Assembly: GCA_943913325.1 (NCBI GenBank)
Contig: CALTXP010000018.1
Location: forward strand, 1-23,843
DNA length: 23,843 nucleotides
From: an uncultured Anaerococcus sp.
GTDB lineage: Bacteria; Bacillota; Clostridia; Tissierellales; Peptoniphilaceae
Direction: 5' to 3'
In this document: in pieces, positions 8,201 through 15,910 of the stretch
How the letters are laid out: every line of letters starts with the position of its first letter
Numbering within the stretch: position 1 is the first letter of the stretch
The notes under the pieces: generated by a model
Database searches by the model: none
Told to the model about the DNA's origin: nothing
Seen by the model: the letters and a program-made list of their open reading frames with translations, nothing else
Made by a program: the position numbers and the translations under genes

Positions 8201-8229
8201 ATTATAAAAACATTTTCTCAAAGTGTCAA
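8201..8229 (-). promoter_or_regulatory. Sigma-A promoter of the yajC-PTS operon
   Basis: On the minus strand a perfect TTGACA (-35, plus 8224-8229) and a perfect TATAAT (-10, plus 8201-8206) are separated by 17 bases and read towards yajC. An inverted repeat AGTGT-N7-ACACT (8222-8238) overlaps the -35 box and is a candidate operator for the GntR regulator encoded just upstream. Confidence 0.88.
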
Positions 8230-8238
8230 CTATACACT
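8222..8238. promoter_or_regulatory. Candidate operator (inverted repeat over the -35 box)
   Basis: AGTGT and ACACT, 5-bp arms separated by seven bases, cover the -35 element of the yajC-PTS promoter. Position and symmetry suit a dimeric repressor, most simply the adjacent GntR/UTRA protein. The arms are short, so chance is possible. Confidence 0.4.
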
Positions 8239-8271
8239 ATAATCATATATAATATTATTTATATATAGTTC

Positions 8272-8976
8272 TTATAAAGGATTATAAGAAGTTTCATAAT
8301 AAAATTTATCTCCCCTAGCAAGAGAAATAGTATACTCTAATACCTGATCATCAAAATCATAAGATTTTCTAATTATTTTTAAGCACGCATCTTTTGCTTT
8401 TTGATTAAGATAGTTAGCTATCTTATTAGGTAATATCCCTACTGAAAATCTCTCATTAACATTAAAAATTTTTGTGCTTGCTTTCTCATCAAATATTTCA
8501 TATAAAGGCTTTCTCTCAATCATGTCTTTAGTAACCCTTTCAAATCTACTATATGGAATATATGTGACCTCATACATCATAGGAACCTCATTTGCCAACC
8601 TAAGCCTTGTAAAAGATATAGCTAAATCAGTTTCTTTTATTTTAAGATTCTGGGAAATTTCATAGGAAGGATGCATTATCCTAAAATCAATAATCTCTGA
8701 TCTAGGTGTTTGCCCATTTGCTATTGTCCTTTGAGTGAAAGAATAATATTTATTTAAATTATCTTGATCAGAGGTTTTACCTGTAACAAAGGATCCTTTA
8801 CCATGGATTTGATAAATAAGCCCACTATTGACCAATTCATTGATGGCATTTCTTATTGTAGTTCTACTTACATTATATATTGCACAAAGTTGTCTCTCAG
8901 AGGGAATCTGATCTCCTTTTTTCATATTTTTAATTTCTTTACTTAAATCATCTACAATATCCGAATATAAACTCAT
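8272..8976 (-). CDS. GntR-family (HutC/UTRA) transcriptional regulator
   Basis: A 234-residue repressor with an N-terminal winged helix (about 1-64: GDQIPSERQLC, VSRTTIRNAINELVNSGLIYQIHGKGSFV) and a C-terminal UTRA sugar-phosphate sensing domain (about 85-225; FTRLRL, YEVTYIPYSRF). Relatives such as NagR and GntR-type AgaR respond to amino-sugar phosphates, and the next operon downstream carries amino-sugar genes, so it most likely controls the promoter at 8201-8229. The frame is open to a TTG at 8997, but the ATG at 8976 is preceded by a GTAGGT site at a usable distance and begins the conserved helix (SLYSDIVDDL). No clear terminator follows, so transcripts may run into yajC. Confidence 0.9.
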   Translation of the reverse strand: MSLYSDIVDDLSKEIKNMKKGDQIPSERQLCAIYNVSRTTIRNAINELVNSGLIYQIHGKGSFVTGKTSDQDNLNKYYSFTQRTIANGQTPRSEIIDFRIMHPSYEISQNLKIKETDLAISFTRLRLANEVPMMYEVTYIPYSRFERVTKDMIERKPLYEIFDEKASTKIFNVNERFSVGILPNKIANYLNQKAKDACLKIIRKSYDFDDQVLEYTISLARGDKFYYETSYNPL

Positions 8977-9101
8977 AATACTTATACCTACTTTCAATAA
9001 TTAATACGCTTATATATAAATTTATTTATTAGATATTACTATATTATTATTTATATATTTATCCTAAGATTTCATGTTTAATTTTATATTTAACTAATTC
9101 A

Positions 9102-9851
9102 TCAGTTAATAACTTTAGTGTATTTTTTTAAGGACTTTAAGTCCTGCTTAGATAGTTTATCATCTGTGATAATATTTACTTCATCTATATTATAAAAAGA
9201 ATAAAAATCTTCAACTCCTATTTTTGATGAGTCAGCCACTAGATATTTTTCTATAGAATTATCCAATACAAGTTTTTGTAGGTATCCTTCATCTTCATTA
9301 TATGTGAAAGCATTGTTATCATTAATTCCATTTACACCTATGAAAGCTTTTTTAAATCTTAGATTCTTTATGCTCTCTACTGCCATAGGACCAACAAAAG
9401 CGCCAGTTATATTTCTAAAACTTCCACCAATTAATTTCAAATCAATTGTATCTATACTTAGTAACTCATTGAATAAGTATAAAGAATTGGTAAATGCTTT
9501 CAGTCTTTTTTCGCCAATGTACTCTGGTACAAATTCAATTGTTGTGCCTGCACCGAAAAACACTATATCATCTTCTTTTAATATCTCTGATATCTGCTTG
9601 GAAATATATTTTTTTTGAGTTATATTCTTTTCCTTTTTTTCAGCATTACTGTACTCTACATTAGATATAGATTTGATTTTTCTAGCTCCACCATGAACTC
9701 TCTTTAAAAGCCCCTTTCCTTCAAGTTCTTTTAAATCACGTCTTATAGTCATTTCTGTGACCTCTAATGTCGTTGTGAGATCAGAAACTTCTATCAAATC
9801 CTTATCATTTACCATTTCTACTATTAAATCTTGACGCTTTTCTTTTAACAT
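9102..9851 (-). CDS. lacR: DeoR-family regulator, probable lactose repressor
   Basis: A 249-residue DeoR-family protein. The N-terminal helix-turn-helix is seen at about 18-57 (EVSDLTTTLEVTEMTIRRDLKELEGKGLLKRVHGGA), followed by the sugar-phosphate sensor domain starting near 75 with FFGAGTTIEFV and ending VADSSKIGVEDFY. It follows lacG by 55 bases on the same strand. Known LacR proteins of lactic cocci are DeoR-type and are induced by tagatose 6-phosphate; by context I infer the same here, acting at the lacA promoter. The ATG at 9851 has an AGGTGG site upstream. In staphylococci lacR stands upstream of lacA, so its place at the operon end is a rearrangement. Confidence 0.87.
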   Translation of the reverse strand: MLKEKRQDLIVEMVNDKDLIEVSDLTTTLEVTEMTIRRDLKELEGKGLLKRVHGGARKIKSISNVEYSNAEKKEKNITQKKYISKQISEILKEDDIVFFGAGTTIEFVPEYIGEKRLKAFTNSLYLFNELLSIDTIDLKLIGGSFRNITGAFVGPMAVESIKNLRFKKAFIGVNGINDNNAFTYNEDEGYLQKLVLDNSIEKYLVADSSKIGVEDFYSFYNIDEVNIITDDKLSKQDLKSLKKYTKVIN

Positions 9852-9906
9852 TTAACCACCTTTAAAATAAAGCTAGTATCAATACAATACCTATGCCGCT
9901 TTATAT

Positions 9907-11310
9907 TTATTTAAGTTCTTTAGTTTCAGATAAGTTCTTAAACCAATATGCACTTTTCTTTGGATATCTTTTTTGAGTATCAAAATCCACAAAAAAGAAT
10001 CCATACCTCTTATTATAACCATTTGACCAACTAAACATATCCATTAAGCTCCGCAAATAATAGCCTCTTACATTAGCTCCATTCTCATTGGCTTTTAAAA
10101 CTACTTCTAGATGATCTTTTACATACTCTATTCTTTGGTCATCTTCAACTGTATTGTTTTCATTTAATTCTTCTTTAATGCCCATACCATTTTCTGTAAT
10201 ATAAATTTTCTTACAATTTTTATATTTTGAAACCCTCATAATCATATTGTATAAACCTCTTGGATAAATTATCCAATCCCAGTCTGTTCTTGGAAGATCA
10301 TCTGGTTTTATTTCTTCACTCATACCTTTTAATGCAGATTTAAAAGTACCTTTATCCCCTGTTCCATTATGATGATGGAAATTTTCCCCTTCATAATCCT
10401 TATGCCAATGAGCAGAGTATGAATTTATACCTAAAAAATCAATTCTATCACATGCTCTTTTCATTTCTTCAATATCAGATGGATCAGGATTAAATTCTTC
10501 AAATCCATTAGTTACTAAGATGTGATTTACCCTACCCAAAGTTTCTTGACTATATTTACCTTCAAATGATGCTTCTAATTCTAGCCCATTTGCTATTGCA
10601 TCTACTCTTTTAGCTGCTTCTACACTTGACGGATCATCCTCATCATATGGATAATGTGATTCTAATGAATGAATCACGCCAATTTCTCCTTCAATATTGT
10701 TATCTTTAAAGTAGTTAACTACTACAGCATGAGAATATAACATTCCATGTATACACTCTACAGTTTTATCATATTGATATTTTTCTCCCGGAGGAAAAGT
10801 TCCAGTTATATATTGATTTACAGACCATGGCCATATTTCATTAAATGTCGCCCAATGTGTAACTTCACTAAATTCATTTAAACAAAATTTTGCATATTCA
10901 ATAAAATAATTTTGAACTTCTCTATTTGTGAAATCTCCGTTTTTATTAAGTTCATAAGGTGTATCAAAATGATGCAAAGTAACAAGAGGTTCTACACCAT
11001 TTTCTATTGCATATTTAAATAACTCATGGTAGTGTTTAACACCTAATTTATTTATTTCTCCATAACCTTTTGGAAATATTCTTGTCCAAGCAATTGAAAC
11101 TCTTATTCCATTTATGCCAAATTTTACACAGTTGTCAATATCTTCTTTATATTTATGATAAAAATCACTAGCAGGATCTGGATTATACCCATCAGTTTCT
11201 TTATAATAAACATCCCAACACACTAGTCCTTTACCATCCTCTTTAGTAGCCCCTTCACATTGATATGCTGCTGTTGCCCCACCAAATATAAAATCATTCG
11301 AAAATTTCAT
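9907..11310 (-). CDS. lacG: 6-phospho-beta-galactosidase (GH1)
   Basis: It hydrolyses the phosphorylated disaccharide delivered by LacE/LacF, releasing galactose 6-phosphate and the reducing-end sugar. The 467 residues match LacG (468). In the glycoside hydrolase 1 fold the acid/base is E158 in ATFNEIWPWS and the nucleophile is E373 in YITENGMG. The phosphate-binding set is seen as S427, K434 and Y436 in FSWSNGYNKRYG, which aligns with S428/K435/Y437 of the lactococcal enzyme. A 6-phospho-beta-glucosidase is the main alternative, but lacA, lacB, lacF and lacE nearby support LacG. The ATG at 11310 directly follows the lacE stop, and its AAGGAG site lies inside lacE. Confidence 0.95.
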   Translation of the reverse strand: MKFSNDFIFGGATAAYQCEGATKEDGKGLVCWDVYYKETDGYNPDPASDFYHKYKEDIDNCVKFGINGIRVSIAWTRIFPKGYGEINKLGVKHYHELFKYAIENGVEPLVTLHHFDTPYELNKNGDFTNREVQNYFIEYAKFCLNEFSEVTHWATFNEIWPWSVNQYITGTFPPGEKYQYDKTVECIHGMLYSHAVVVNYFKDNNIEGEIGVIHSLESHYPYDEDDPSSVEAAKRVDAIANGLELEASFEGKYSQETLGRVNHILVTNGFEEFNPDPSDIEEMKRACDRIDFLGINSYSAHWHKDYEGENFHHHNGTGDKGTFKSALKGMSEEIKPDDLPRTDWDWIIYPRGLYNMIMRVSKYKNCKKIYITENGMGIKEELNENNTVEDDQRIEYVKDHLEVVLKANENGANVRGYYLRSLMDMFSWSNGYNKRYGFFFVDFDTQKRYPKKSAYWFKNLSETKELK

Positions 11311-12990
11311 TTATTGCTCCTTTTCCAATTCGCTTAATATAAATTTAACTGCACCATCTGGATCCCTTGTTAAATCAATGTATTGTTTACCCGCTGTTTT
11401 TATTAATTTATTACCAATCCTATCAGTATCTTGTTTTATATCCTCATAATTATTTGCTACCTGTGGAGCTAATACTACCACATCATATTTAGGCAAAATA
11501 TCATGATGAGCACCATAACTTCCTGCAGCTGCATGTAATTTAATGCCTTTTTCTTCAGCACCTTCATTTAAAGCATTTGCTAACAAACCACTTGTACCAC
11601 CTCCAGCACATAATACTAGAACATTAACTTCTTCTTCAAGTCGCTTTCCTTCTTCAATGAGTTTAACATCTCTTTCAGCAGCTTCTTCCACATTTTCTTC
11701 TTCTATATCTATAAGCGCTTCTTCCGCCTGCTCTTTCTCTAAGATTTGTTTATCATAAACTTTAAAGAAAGGCAAATATAATAGAGTATCTACTATTAAT
11801 AATATAGCCATCATTAATAATGATAATGGTGAAAAACCTGTAGATATAAATGCTCCAATAGGACCTGGAGTTGTCCATGGCATTTGAGCAACCATTGAAT
11901 TCATTCCTAAAACTTCTACAAAAAATTTAAATATCCACACATTTAAAATCGGAGCTAATATAAAGGGGATCATAAATATTGGATTCAACACTAAAGGTCC
12001 ACCGAAAAGAATAGGTTCATTTACACCAAAAGATGTAGGAACAACTGCAGCTCTTCCTACAGCCTTATTTTGTTTTGATTTTGAACAAAACATAAATATA
12101 AATGGCACAACGAATGTAGCTCCTGTACCCCCTAAAGTAGCTATAAATTCCCCTGTATTTGGAGTTACTATTGCTGTAGCATGCAAACCTTGACGAAATG
12201 CCTCAATATTATTTGCCTGATTTATATATGCAATTGCATTTATAGCAGGATTTACTATTGACGGTCCATGTATACCTATAAACCAGAAGAATGCCATAGC
12301 TCCATAGATTAAAGCAGTTCCACCCAAACTATCTGCTGCTGAGAAAAGTGGTTGTATTAAAACAATAATAGCTTCTGCTAAGTTAGTTCCAACTGTTGTC
12401 CTAATTATATAATCAATAACCCAAAACATTAATAAAGATAAACCAAATGGTATTATATCTTTAAAAGCTTGAGAAATATTAGGTGGTACTTCTTTGGGCA
12501 TCTTGATAGTTAAATTATTTTTAAAGCAGAATTTATAGATATTCCCAGCAATAAATGTAGAAATAAATGCAGTTATTAGCCCAGTAGATCCCAAATAACC
12601 ATTACTAAATCCATCTTTTATTTGATCTGCTGATAAAAACATAAACCCAACAAGTGATGCAAACATTACTGATACTGTATTAAGCTGGGTATCTATTGGT
12701 AACTCTCTGTTAAGGCCTGCTGTAAAGTGTTTTGCTGTAGTTATTGACATTATAAGTCCTAAAAGTCCCATGGAGTATGCATACGGTTTAGTAAGCCATG
12801 TTTCTACATTCTCAGCCCAGTAAAATCCAAATATATTAGGAATATAAGCAATTAATAAAAACAAACTTGAAAAAACTACTACAGGCATAGTTTCCATAAA
12901 TCCATCTTTAATTGCTACCATGTATTTATTTCTTGATATCTTTTCAAAAGTAGGCGTTACTTTCTCAATACTTTTTACTATAGCCTCCAT
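11311..12990 (-). CDS. lacE: PTS system lactose-specific EIICB component
   Basis: A membrane permease of 559 residues. The IIC domain (about 1-410) has multiple membrane helices and a central region rich in glycine and proline (FIGIHGPSIVNPAINAIAY, TLGGTGATFVVPF, SFGVNEPILFGGPLVLNP). An acidic linker (about 418-452) leads to the IIB domain, whose phosphorylated residue is C461 in VLVLCAGGGTSG. It imports and phosphorylates lactose or related beta-galactosides with phosphate from LacF. The ATG at 12990 has an AGGAG site that overlaps the end region of lacF. Length and domain order match LacE (about 565-570). Cellobiose/diacetylchitobiose permeases usually encode IIB separately, so the fusion favours LacE. 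Confidence 0.95.
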   Translation of the reverse strand: MEAIVKSIEKVTPTFEKISRNKYMVAIKDGFMETMPVVVFSSLFLLIAYIPNIFGFYWAENVETWLTKPYAYSMGLLGLIMSITTAKHFTAGLNRELPIDTQLNTVSVMFASLVGFMFLSADQIKDGFSNGYLGSTGLITAFISTFIAGNIYKFCFKNNLTIKMPKEVPPNISQAFKDIIPFGLSLLMFWVIDYIIRTTVGTNLAEAIIVLIQPLFSAADSLGGTALIYGAMAFFWFIGIHGPSIVNPAINAIAYINQANNIEAFRQGLHATAIVTPNTGEFIATLGGTGATFVVPFIFMFCSKSKQNKAVGRAAVVPTSFGVNEPILFGGPLVLNPIFMIPFILAPILNVWIFKFFVEVLGMNSMVAQMPWTTPGPIGAFISTGFSPLSLLMMAILLIVDTLLYLPFFKVYDKQILEKEQAEEALIDIEEENVEEAAERDVKLIEEGKRLEEEVNVLVLCAGGGTSGLLANALNEGAEEKGIKLHAAAGSYGAHHDILPKYDVVVLAPQVANNYEDIKQDTDRIGNKLIKTAGKQYIDLTRDPDGAVKFILSELEKEQ

Positions 12991-12998
12991 AACTACTC

Positions 12999-13307
12999 CT
13001 ATTTTTTATAAATCTCAATTAAGTCATATATTATGTCTTTAAGTAACATTGTTGTCATTAAATGATCTTGAGCATGAATCATTATAATACCTATATCTAA
13101 GTCTTCACCTCTTGCATCAAGTGTTAGCATCTCAGTTTGCTTGTTATGAGCTTCATTTATGTTTTCTTGTGCTGATTGTATTAACGGATCAATCTTATTC
13201 CACTCTCCTCTTTTTGCACAGTTTCTAGCTTCTAATAAACTACTTCTCGCATCCCCAGAATATGCTACTATTTCAAATCCTAACATGCCTATTTCTTGTC
13301 TATTCAT
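12999..13307 (-). CDS. lacF: PTS system lactose-specific EIIA component
   Basis: A 102-residue soluble phosphocarrier that forms helical trimers in this family. It accepts phosphate from HPr on H78 in IMIHAQDHLMTT, with H82 and D81 alongside as in lactococcal LacF, and passes it to C461 of LacE. The usual length is about 103-105. The ATG at 13307 overlaps the TGA of the broken kinase gene by four bases (ATGA), and a GAGAGGG site precedes it. If ribosomes no longer reach the kinase stop because of the frameshifts, coupling to lacF could be reduced, although the lacF site should work alone. Confidence 0.94.
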   Translation of the reverse strand: MNRQEIGMLGFEIVAYSGDARSSLLEARNCAKRGEWNKIDPLIQSAQENINEAHNKQTEMLTLDARGEDLDIGIIMIHAQDHLMTTMLLKDIIYDLIEIYKK

Positions 13308-14225
13308 ATTACCCTCTCACTCTCTTTATATAATTTCTTAGCTAATATAATTGACCCTTCAACCGGGCTTGCATAAGGTGTTACAATATCAATATCACCT
13401 TCCACTTTATTTTTTATAGATCCCATTAATCTTTCTCCTATATTAGCTACACTTCCTGAAAACGATACCTTGATAAGTGTGTCAAAATCCAATTTCTTAT
13501 ATATTGTATCAATTATTAAGGATACTTCTTCAGACGTTTCGTCTAAGATATTTAATGCATTTTTATTGTTTTCTTCCAGCGCTATATCTAATATTACTGA
13601 TATAGACGCTATCTCATTTCTTTTCATAACTTCTAAAATTTCAAAAATTTCGGAATCATCTTTTATAACTAGATTTTTTTAACTAAATCATATATGGAAT
13701 CTTTTTCTAATCTTCCATCACTCACTTTGGTAAATAAATTTAATAATTCTAAACCTATCCAATACCCACTAGCTTCATCCCCAATTAGTGGCCCCAGCCT
13801 GAGCATCTCATAGAATTACAATTAATATCTACTCCATGACCAATTGCGCCTGTTCCTAAAACTATATTTATTCCTGGATTTCCATTTAATGAACCAGTCC
13901 ATCCATTAACACAATCATTATTTATGCTAAACCTATCACTATTAACAACTCTTCTTATGCCTTCGTTAATGTATTCTTCTGTATTTGGATACTGCCTATA
14001 TCCAGAAATTGAAATAAAAGAGTAAGTAATATCAAATGGATTAATACCCTCTTTCTTAGCAATTTCCTTTATTCCCATTTCCATAATATCAAAATACTCT
14101 TTCTTAGAAACTTGTTTTGGGTGTATAGTAGTCTGTTTCGATTCAAATTTATTACCAGCTACATCTAACAAAAATTCTGTTTTCGTTCCTCCTCCATCTA
14201 CACCAAGGAAGATTTCGTTAGTCAT
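13304..14225 (-). pseudogene. BadF/BadG-type sugar kinase (N-acetylglucosamine-kinase-like), two frameshifts
   Basis: Three pieces on one strand make a complete kinase of about 305 residues once two single bases are restored. Piece 1 (14225-13785) has the ATP motif GVDGGGTKTEF, NDCVNGW and GTGAIGHG, then stops right after CSGWG. Piece 2, in another frame, resumes with PLIGDEASGYWIGLELL and ends at a stop near 13668. Piece 3 (from about 13660 to 13304) continues IKDDSEIFEIL and SGSVANIGERL. The first lesion is one missing base in the GGCCCC stretch at 13788-13795; the second is one missing A in the run at 13674-13680. The start is the ATG at 14225 with GGAGA upstream, overlapping lacB. Family members phosphorylate GlcNAc or similar sugars. 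The lesions may be true decay or sequencing error, since all motifs survive. Confidence 0.85.
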
Positions 14226-14748
14226 GGTATTCTCCATGATCCCATTTTTCTAAAAATTCATCAAAGAATTCGCTATTACAAAATTGTTTTTGCTTATCTT
14301 CACCTTGTTCTTCTTCAATGGACATAAGCTTTTCTATTAACCTTTTATTTTCATTAGTTTCTTTATATTCTGCATTTATAAAGCTATCCACTATTTCACA
14401 AGCAAGATCTTTTCCTACAATCATGCCACCTACACCTATTACATTTGCATCTAGTTCTTCTCTAGCATATACAGCTGTTGCACAATCACGCACCAATGCA
14501 CATCTTGTTCCAAATGATTTGTTTACTGCTGCTGTGATTCCTACTCCTGTTCCACATAAGACTACCCCTAAATCACAGTCGCCCTTCGCCACTAGCTCTC
14601 CAACTTTTTTTCCATACATTGGATAGTGGGTTCTTGTGTTATCGTAGGTTCCTACATCCACTACTTCATGACCATTTGCTTTTAAGTGATCTGAAATTTC
14701 CATCTTTAAGTGTGTAACAATGTGGTCACATCCTAAGGCTATTTTCAT
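14218..14748 (-). CDS. lacB: Galactose-6-phosphate isomerase subunit LacB
   Basis: The catalytic partner of LacA in isomerising galactose 6-phosphate to tagatose 6-phosphate. It belongs to the RpiB/LacAB fold and has 176 residues (usual about 171). Visible features are the N-terminal ALGCDHIVTHLK, the active-site loop VVLCGTGVGITAAVNK near 62-77 with its cysteine, and the C-terminal EFFDEFLEKWDHGEYHD tail typical of LacB. The ATG at 14748 has an AGGAGG site overlapping the lacA stop region, so lacA and lacB are tightly coupled. Downstream the broken kinase gene starts within its last codons. Confidence 0.94.
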   Translation of the reverse strand: MKIALGCDHIVTHLKMEISDHLKANGHEVVDVGTYDNTRTHYPMYGKKVGELVAKGDCDLGVVLCGTGVGITAAVNKSFGTRCALVRDCATAVYAREELDANVIGVGGMIVGKDLACEIVDSFINAEYKETNENKRLIEKLMSIEEEQGEDKQKQFCNSEFFDEFLEKWDHGEYHD

Positions 14749-14757
14749 ATCTACCTC

Positions 14758-15210
14758 CTATAACATCTTATTAAGCATATCTATTCTAATTTGGTGACGT
14801 CCACCATCATATCCATGACTTAAGAAATCTCTCACACAAGATTTGGCAAGTTCTTCTCCTACTATGCCTGATCCTAAGCATAATACTCTTGCTCCATTAT
14901 GTCTTTTTGTCATTAAAGCTGATCTTTCATCACTAATTTCTGCAGCTATCATTCCTTTATGTTTAGTAGCCGCCATATAAGAACCTGCTCCATATTTATC
15001 AACAAGTATCCCCACAGAAGAATCATCAGAGCCACTTGTAAGCATACCATCTACTTCTAAAAGTTTTTTACAAACAGCCTTTGCACTATCAACAAAGTCG
15101 AATTCATCTTCAGTTAAATCTTCAACTTCATATCCTAAAAATTTTACTTCTTCAACTAGAGCATTTTTTAGCTCTATTCCATCTTTATCAGAAGAAAAAT
15201 AAACTTTCAT
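14758..15210 (-). CDS. lacA: Galactose-6-phosphate isomerase subunit LacA
   Basis: The first gene of the lactose operon, 150 residues (LacA is usually about 142). It is an RpiB/LacAB-family subunit that forms the isomerase with LacB. The loop that carries a cysteine in LacB reads SGSDDSSVGILVDKYGAGSYMAA here, in line with LacA supplying structural and substrate-binding parts. The C-terminal KRHNGARVLCLGSGIVG and GGRHQIRIDMLN segments are characteristic. The ATG at 15210 is preceded by a strong AAGGAGG site. The promoter at 15259-15287 lies about 50 bases upstream. Confidence 0.93.
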   Translation of the reverse strand: MKVYFSSDKDGIELKNALVEEVKFLGYEVEDLTEDEFDFVDSAKAVCKKLLEVDGMLTSGSDDSSVGILVDKYGAGSYMAATKHKGMIAAEISDERSALMTKRHNGARVLCLGSGIVGEELAKSCVRDFLSHGYDGGRHQIRIDMLNKML

Positions 15211-15231
15211 AACCCCTCCTTTGTTCCTTTA

Positions 15232-15257
15232 TGTTTATTGATTTTCTTATTTGTTTA
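15232..15257. promoter_or_regulatory. TGTTTA direct repeats, candidate DeoR/LacR operator
   Basis: Two TGTTTA hexamers start at 15232 and 15252, exactly 20 bases (two helical turns) apart, just downstream of the lac -10 box. DeoR-family sugar regulators often use repeated TGTTT-type half sites. A related run, TGTTTGTTTTTGTTT, lies at 15344-15358, upstream of the promoter, and could be a second site for looping. Confidence 0.4.
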
Positions 15258-15258
15258 T

Positions 15259-15287
15259 ATAGTATATCAGCCGAACTTTTTTGTCAA
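15259..15287 (-). promoter_or_regulatory. Sigma-A promoter of the lac operon
   Basis: On the minus strand TTGACA (-35, plus 15282-15287) and TACTAT (-10, plus 15259-15264) are 17 bases apart and point towards lacA. The -10 matches consensus at four of six bases. Confidence 0.8.
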
Positions 15288-15296
15288 CGTTTTCTA
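15281..15296. promoter_or_regulatory. Candidate catabolite-responsive element (cre) over the lac -35 box
   Basis: Read on the minus strand, TAGAAAACGTTGACAA fits the cre consensus WTGNNANCGNWNNCAW at every fixed position but one (A for the first T of TG). It overlaps the -35 element, where CcpA binding would repress. Established for Firmicute sugar operons; here inferred from the match only. Confidence 0.5.
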
Positions 15297-15363
15297 CAAA
15301 AATATTTTAAAATAATCGCCTACATTATCCATACAGTAAAAAATGTTTGTTTTTGTTTCAAAT

Positions 15364-15382
15364 CAATTGCACAGTCCAATTG
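15364..15382. repeat. Paired CAATTG palindromes in the lacA/folA divergent region
   Basis: CAATTG occurs at 15364-15369 and 15377-15382, 13 bases apart, making a symmetrical pair between the lac promoter and folA. It could be an operator or simply part of the folA promoter; no function can be assigned. Confidence 0.35.
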
Positions 15383-15430
15383 AATTTAAAAATAACTAAA
15401 TAGAAGTATTATTATCTAAAGGAGTAATTT

Positions 15431-15910
15431 ATGAAAATCATTTTGGCTGTTGATGAAAATCGGGGTATTGGTAAGGGTAATGAGATGCTTTTTCATCTAT
15501 CTACTGATCTTAAACATTTTAAAGAGGAGACCATCCATAACATAGTTATCATGGGCAGAAACACCTATGAATCTATGGGCAGTGGTTTAACCGATAGAGA
15601 AAACATTGTTCTCAGTCGAAATACCGATTACAGGCTAGATGACGCTAAGGTTTTTAACGACTACAAAGAAGTTTTATCTTTTGTAGAAAATAGCCCAAAG
15701 GAAACTTATGTAATTGGTGGCTCTCAAATTGTTGATGTATTCTTACCATTTTGCAATGAAGCTATTATTACAAAAATATATGAAAGTCGTGATGCCGATA
15801 CTTATCTCCATAATTTCGATAAGGATAATAATTTTGAAATTATAAATAAATCAGGAATCAATAAAGAAAACGGGATTAAATTTGAATATATTACTTACAG
15901 GAGGAAATAA
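15431..15910 (+). CDS. folA: Dihydrofolate reductase
   Basis: A 159-residue NADPH-dependent enzyme reducing dihydrofolate to tetrahydrofolate. The sequence shows the N-terminal ILAVDENRGIGKGNEMLFHLSTDLKHFK with the catalytic acid at D26, the cofactor motif IVIMGRNTYESM near 38-49, and the YVIGGSQI motif near 95-102. Chromosomal DHFRs usually have LPW before the catalytic helix; here the stretch reads MLFHLS, a mild divergence. The ATG at 15431 follows AAAGGAG. It overlaps the next gene by one base. No thyA is in the window. A promoter is expected in 15370-15420, but I see no good consensus. Confidence 0.93.
   Translation: MKIILAVDENRGIGKGNEMLFHLSTDLKHFKEETIHNIVIMGRNTYESMGSGLTDRENIVLSRNTDYRLDDAKVFNDYKEVLSFVENSPKETYVIGGSQIVDVFLPFCNEAIITKIYESRDADTYLHNFDKDNNFEIINKSGINKENGIKFEYITYRRK

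Noticed and set aside
9096..9120. Terminator after the DeoR gene
   Set aside because: The TTAACT/AGTTAA hairpin is short, AT-only apart from one pair, and lacks a T-run, so read-through to gntR is as likely.
5115..15373. TCAATTGCAC shared by the terminator at 5119-5128 and the lac control region at 15363-15372, as a common operator
   Set aside because: In the first place the bases are fully explained by the terminator stem, and a ten-base match in AT-rich DNA is weak.
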